Assembly: GCA_028065725.1 (NCBI GenBank)
Contig: JAPTVL010000314.1
Span: 1 to 5,261, forward strand
Direction: 5' to 3'
Source of the DNA: Betaproteobacteria bacterium
GTDB taxonomy: Bacteria; Pseudomonadota; Gammaproteobacteria; Burkholderiales; Rhodocyclaceae
DNA: 5,261 nucleotides
A program made the translations under genes and the position numbers. Positions 4,274-5,261 of the stretch are shown here, one piece after another; within the stretch, counting starts at the first letter, position 1; each line of letters opens with the position of its first letter. Below the pieces are notes generated by a model. It was not told the DNA's origin. It saw nothing but the letters and a program-made list of their open reading frames with translations, and did no database searches.

Positions 4274-5261
4274 ATGTCGCCGCCGCCATCGTCTGATCCC
4301 GACGTCGCCGCCAGTGCCGGCGACGCCACGGTCCGCACCGTCGCCGCCATCTGGCGCATCGAGTCGGCCAAGGTGGTGGCGCACGCGGCGCGCGTCACGC
4401 ACGACCTCAGCCTTGCGGAGGACTGCGCACAGGACGCGCTGCTGGCCGCGCTGGAGCACTGGCCCGAGTTCGGCGTCCCCGAGCGTCCCGGCGCGTGGCT
4501 GATGACCGCGGCCAAGCGCCGCGCGCTGGACCATCTGCGCCACGCCAAGCTGGCCGAGTCGTGCCACGAGGTGCTCGGCCACGAAGCCGATCTGCAGCAC
4601 GCCATCGCCGTGCGCGAATTCAGCGAAATGATCGACGCGCGGCTGGACGACGCCATCGGCGACGAGCTGCTGCGGCTGATGTTCACCGCCTGCCATCCGC
4701 TGCTGGCGCCCGAGACGCGCAGCGCGCTCACCCTGCGGGTGATGGGCGGCCTGTCCACCGCCGAAATCGCGCGGGCCTACCTCAAGCCCGAGGCCACCAT
4801 CGCGCAGCGCATCGTGCGCGCCAAGCGCAGCCTGCTGGAGGCGCGCGTGCCCTTCGAGGTCCCGCGCGGCGCGGAACTGCAGGCGCGGCTGGCCTCGGTG
4901 CTGGAGGTGCTGTATCTGATGTTCAACGAGGGCTATGCCGCCACGGCCGGGCCGCAATGGACGCGCCCGGCGCTGTGCGCGGAAGCGCTGCACCTGGGCC
5001 GCGTGCTGGCCACGCTGATGCCGCAGCAGGCCGAGGTGCTGGGCCTGCTGGCGCTGATGGAAATCCAGGCCTCGCGCCTGGCCGCGCGGGTGGATGCGCA
5101 GGGCGAACCCATCCTGCTCGCCGCGCAGGACCGCAGCCGCTGGGACCCTCTGCTGATCCGCCGCGGTCTGGACGCATTGGCGCGCGCCGAGGCGCTGCCC
5201 GGCCCGCTCGGGCCTTACGCGCTGCAGGCCGCCATCGCCGCCTGCCACGCGTGCGCCGCCA
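4274..5261 (+). CDS. ECF-family RNA polymerase sigma factor with C-terminal extension (ECF42/SigJ-like, DUF6596), 3' end missing
   Basis: Directs RNA polymerase to a specific promoter set. The frame runs open for 329 residues to the window edge; the family is about 400-420 residues, so roughly 80 are missing. Sigma region 2 lies at about 22-92: AIWRIESAKVVAHAARV (25-41), LAEDCAQDALLAALEHWP (47-64) and GAWLMTAAKRRALDHLR (73-89). Region 4 lies at about 130-190: LLRLMFTACHPLLAPETRSAL (132-152), the helix-turn-helix GGLSTAEIARAY (158-169) and ATIAQRIVRAKRSL (174-187). The extension characteristic of the group follows: LEVLYLMFNEGYAAT (210-224), VLGLLALMEIQASRLAAR (255-272), AAQDRSRWDPLLI (283-295) and YALQAAIAACHA (315-326). 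No anti-sigma gene is in view; in this group the extension itself is thought to control activity. ATG 4274 was chosen; ATG 4259 is equally possible, and neither has a Shine-Dalgarno site. The N terminus is unusually Pro/Ala-rich (residues 2-19). Confidence 0.92.
   Translation, partial: MSPPPSSDPDVAASAGDATVRTVAAIWRIESAKVVAHAARVTHDLSLAEDCAQDALLAALEHWPEFGVPERPGAWLMTAAKRRALDHLRHAKLAESCHEVLGHEADLQHAIAVREFSEMIDARLDDAIGDELLRLMFTACHPLLAPETRSALTLRVMGGLSTAEIARAYLKPEATIAQRIVRAKRSLLEARVPFEVPRGAELQARLASVLEVLYLMFNEGYAATAGPQWTRPALCAEALHLGRVLATLMPQQAEVLGLLALMEIQASRLAARVDAQGEPILLAAQDRSRWDPLLIRRGLDALARAEALPGPLGPYALQAAIAACHACAA

Noticed and set aside
3799..4758. Open frame of 319 codons on the - strand
   Set aside because: It spans the 3' end of GST, the gap and the start of the sigma gene. 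The Ser/Ala/Arg-rich low-complexity translation has no known motif.
4148..5248. Long open frame (366 codons) on the - strand
   Set aside because: It lies antiparallel to the sigma factor gene, whose + strand frame shows clear family motifs throughout. The - strand translation is Arg/Gln/His-rich with no recognisable domain, as expected for a shadow in GC-rich DNA.

Overview
The window is 5.3 kb of GC-rich DNA with every convincing gene on the + strand. The composition (about 60-77% GC in the coding stretches sampled by eye) and the protein families suggest a gammaproteobacterium of the Lysobacter/Xanthomonas type. That placement is inferred from style alone and is not proven. No tRNA, rRNA, CRISPR array, insertion sequence or phage gene was seen.

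Layout, left to right: the last 17 codons of a gene whose tail looks like a PhnB-type VOC protein (1-56); a RibD-C/dihydrofolate-reductase-like protein (99-728); a YdeI/OmpD-associated family protein (785-1378); a DUF4256 protein (1469-2014); a small lactoylglutathione-lyase-like VOC protein (2064-2471); a YafY-type HTH plus WYL regulator (2649-3374); a glutathione S-transferase (3430-4056); a 217-base gap with hairpins; and a large ECF sigma factor with a C-terminal extension (ECF42/SigJ-like), cut off by the right edge (4274-5261).

From 99 to 2471 the genes are tightly packed, with gaps of 42-90 bases and several stop/start overlaps, so they could form one transcript. The regulator and the GST gene behind it look like a second unit, and the sigma factor a third. 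The theme is small soluble stress, detoxification or resistance-type enzymes plus two kinds of transcription regulator. ECF42 sigma factors are known to sit beside DGPF/YciI-like genes. No such gene is visible here, but PhnB-like and RibD-C genes are common company for that group. That the sigma factor or the WYL protein controls the other genes is inference.

The most unusual details are small. A chain of ATGA-overlapping mini-ORFs links the YdeI and DUF4256 genes. A 31-codon ORF with a Rossmann-like GxGxxG motif overlaps the start of the WYL gene. Mutually exclusive hairpins lie in the likely leader of the sigma gene. A terminator-like structure lies inside the WYL gene. I see no clear sign of a wholly new system; the gene set reads as an accessory stress-response neighbourhood.
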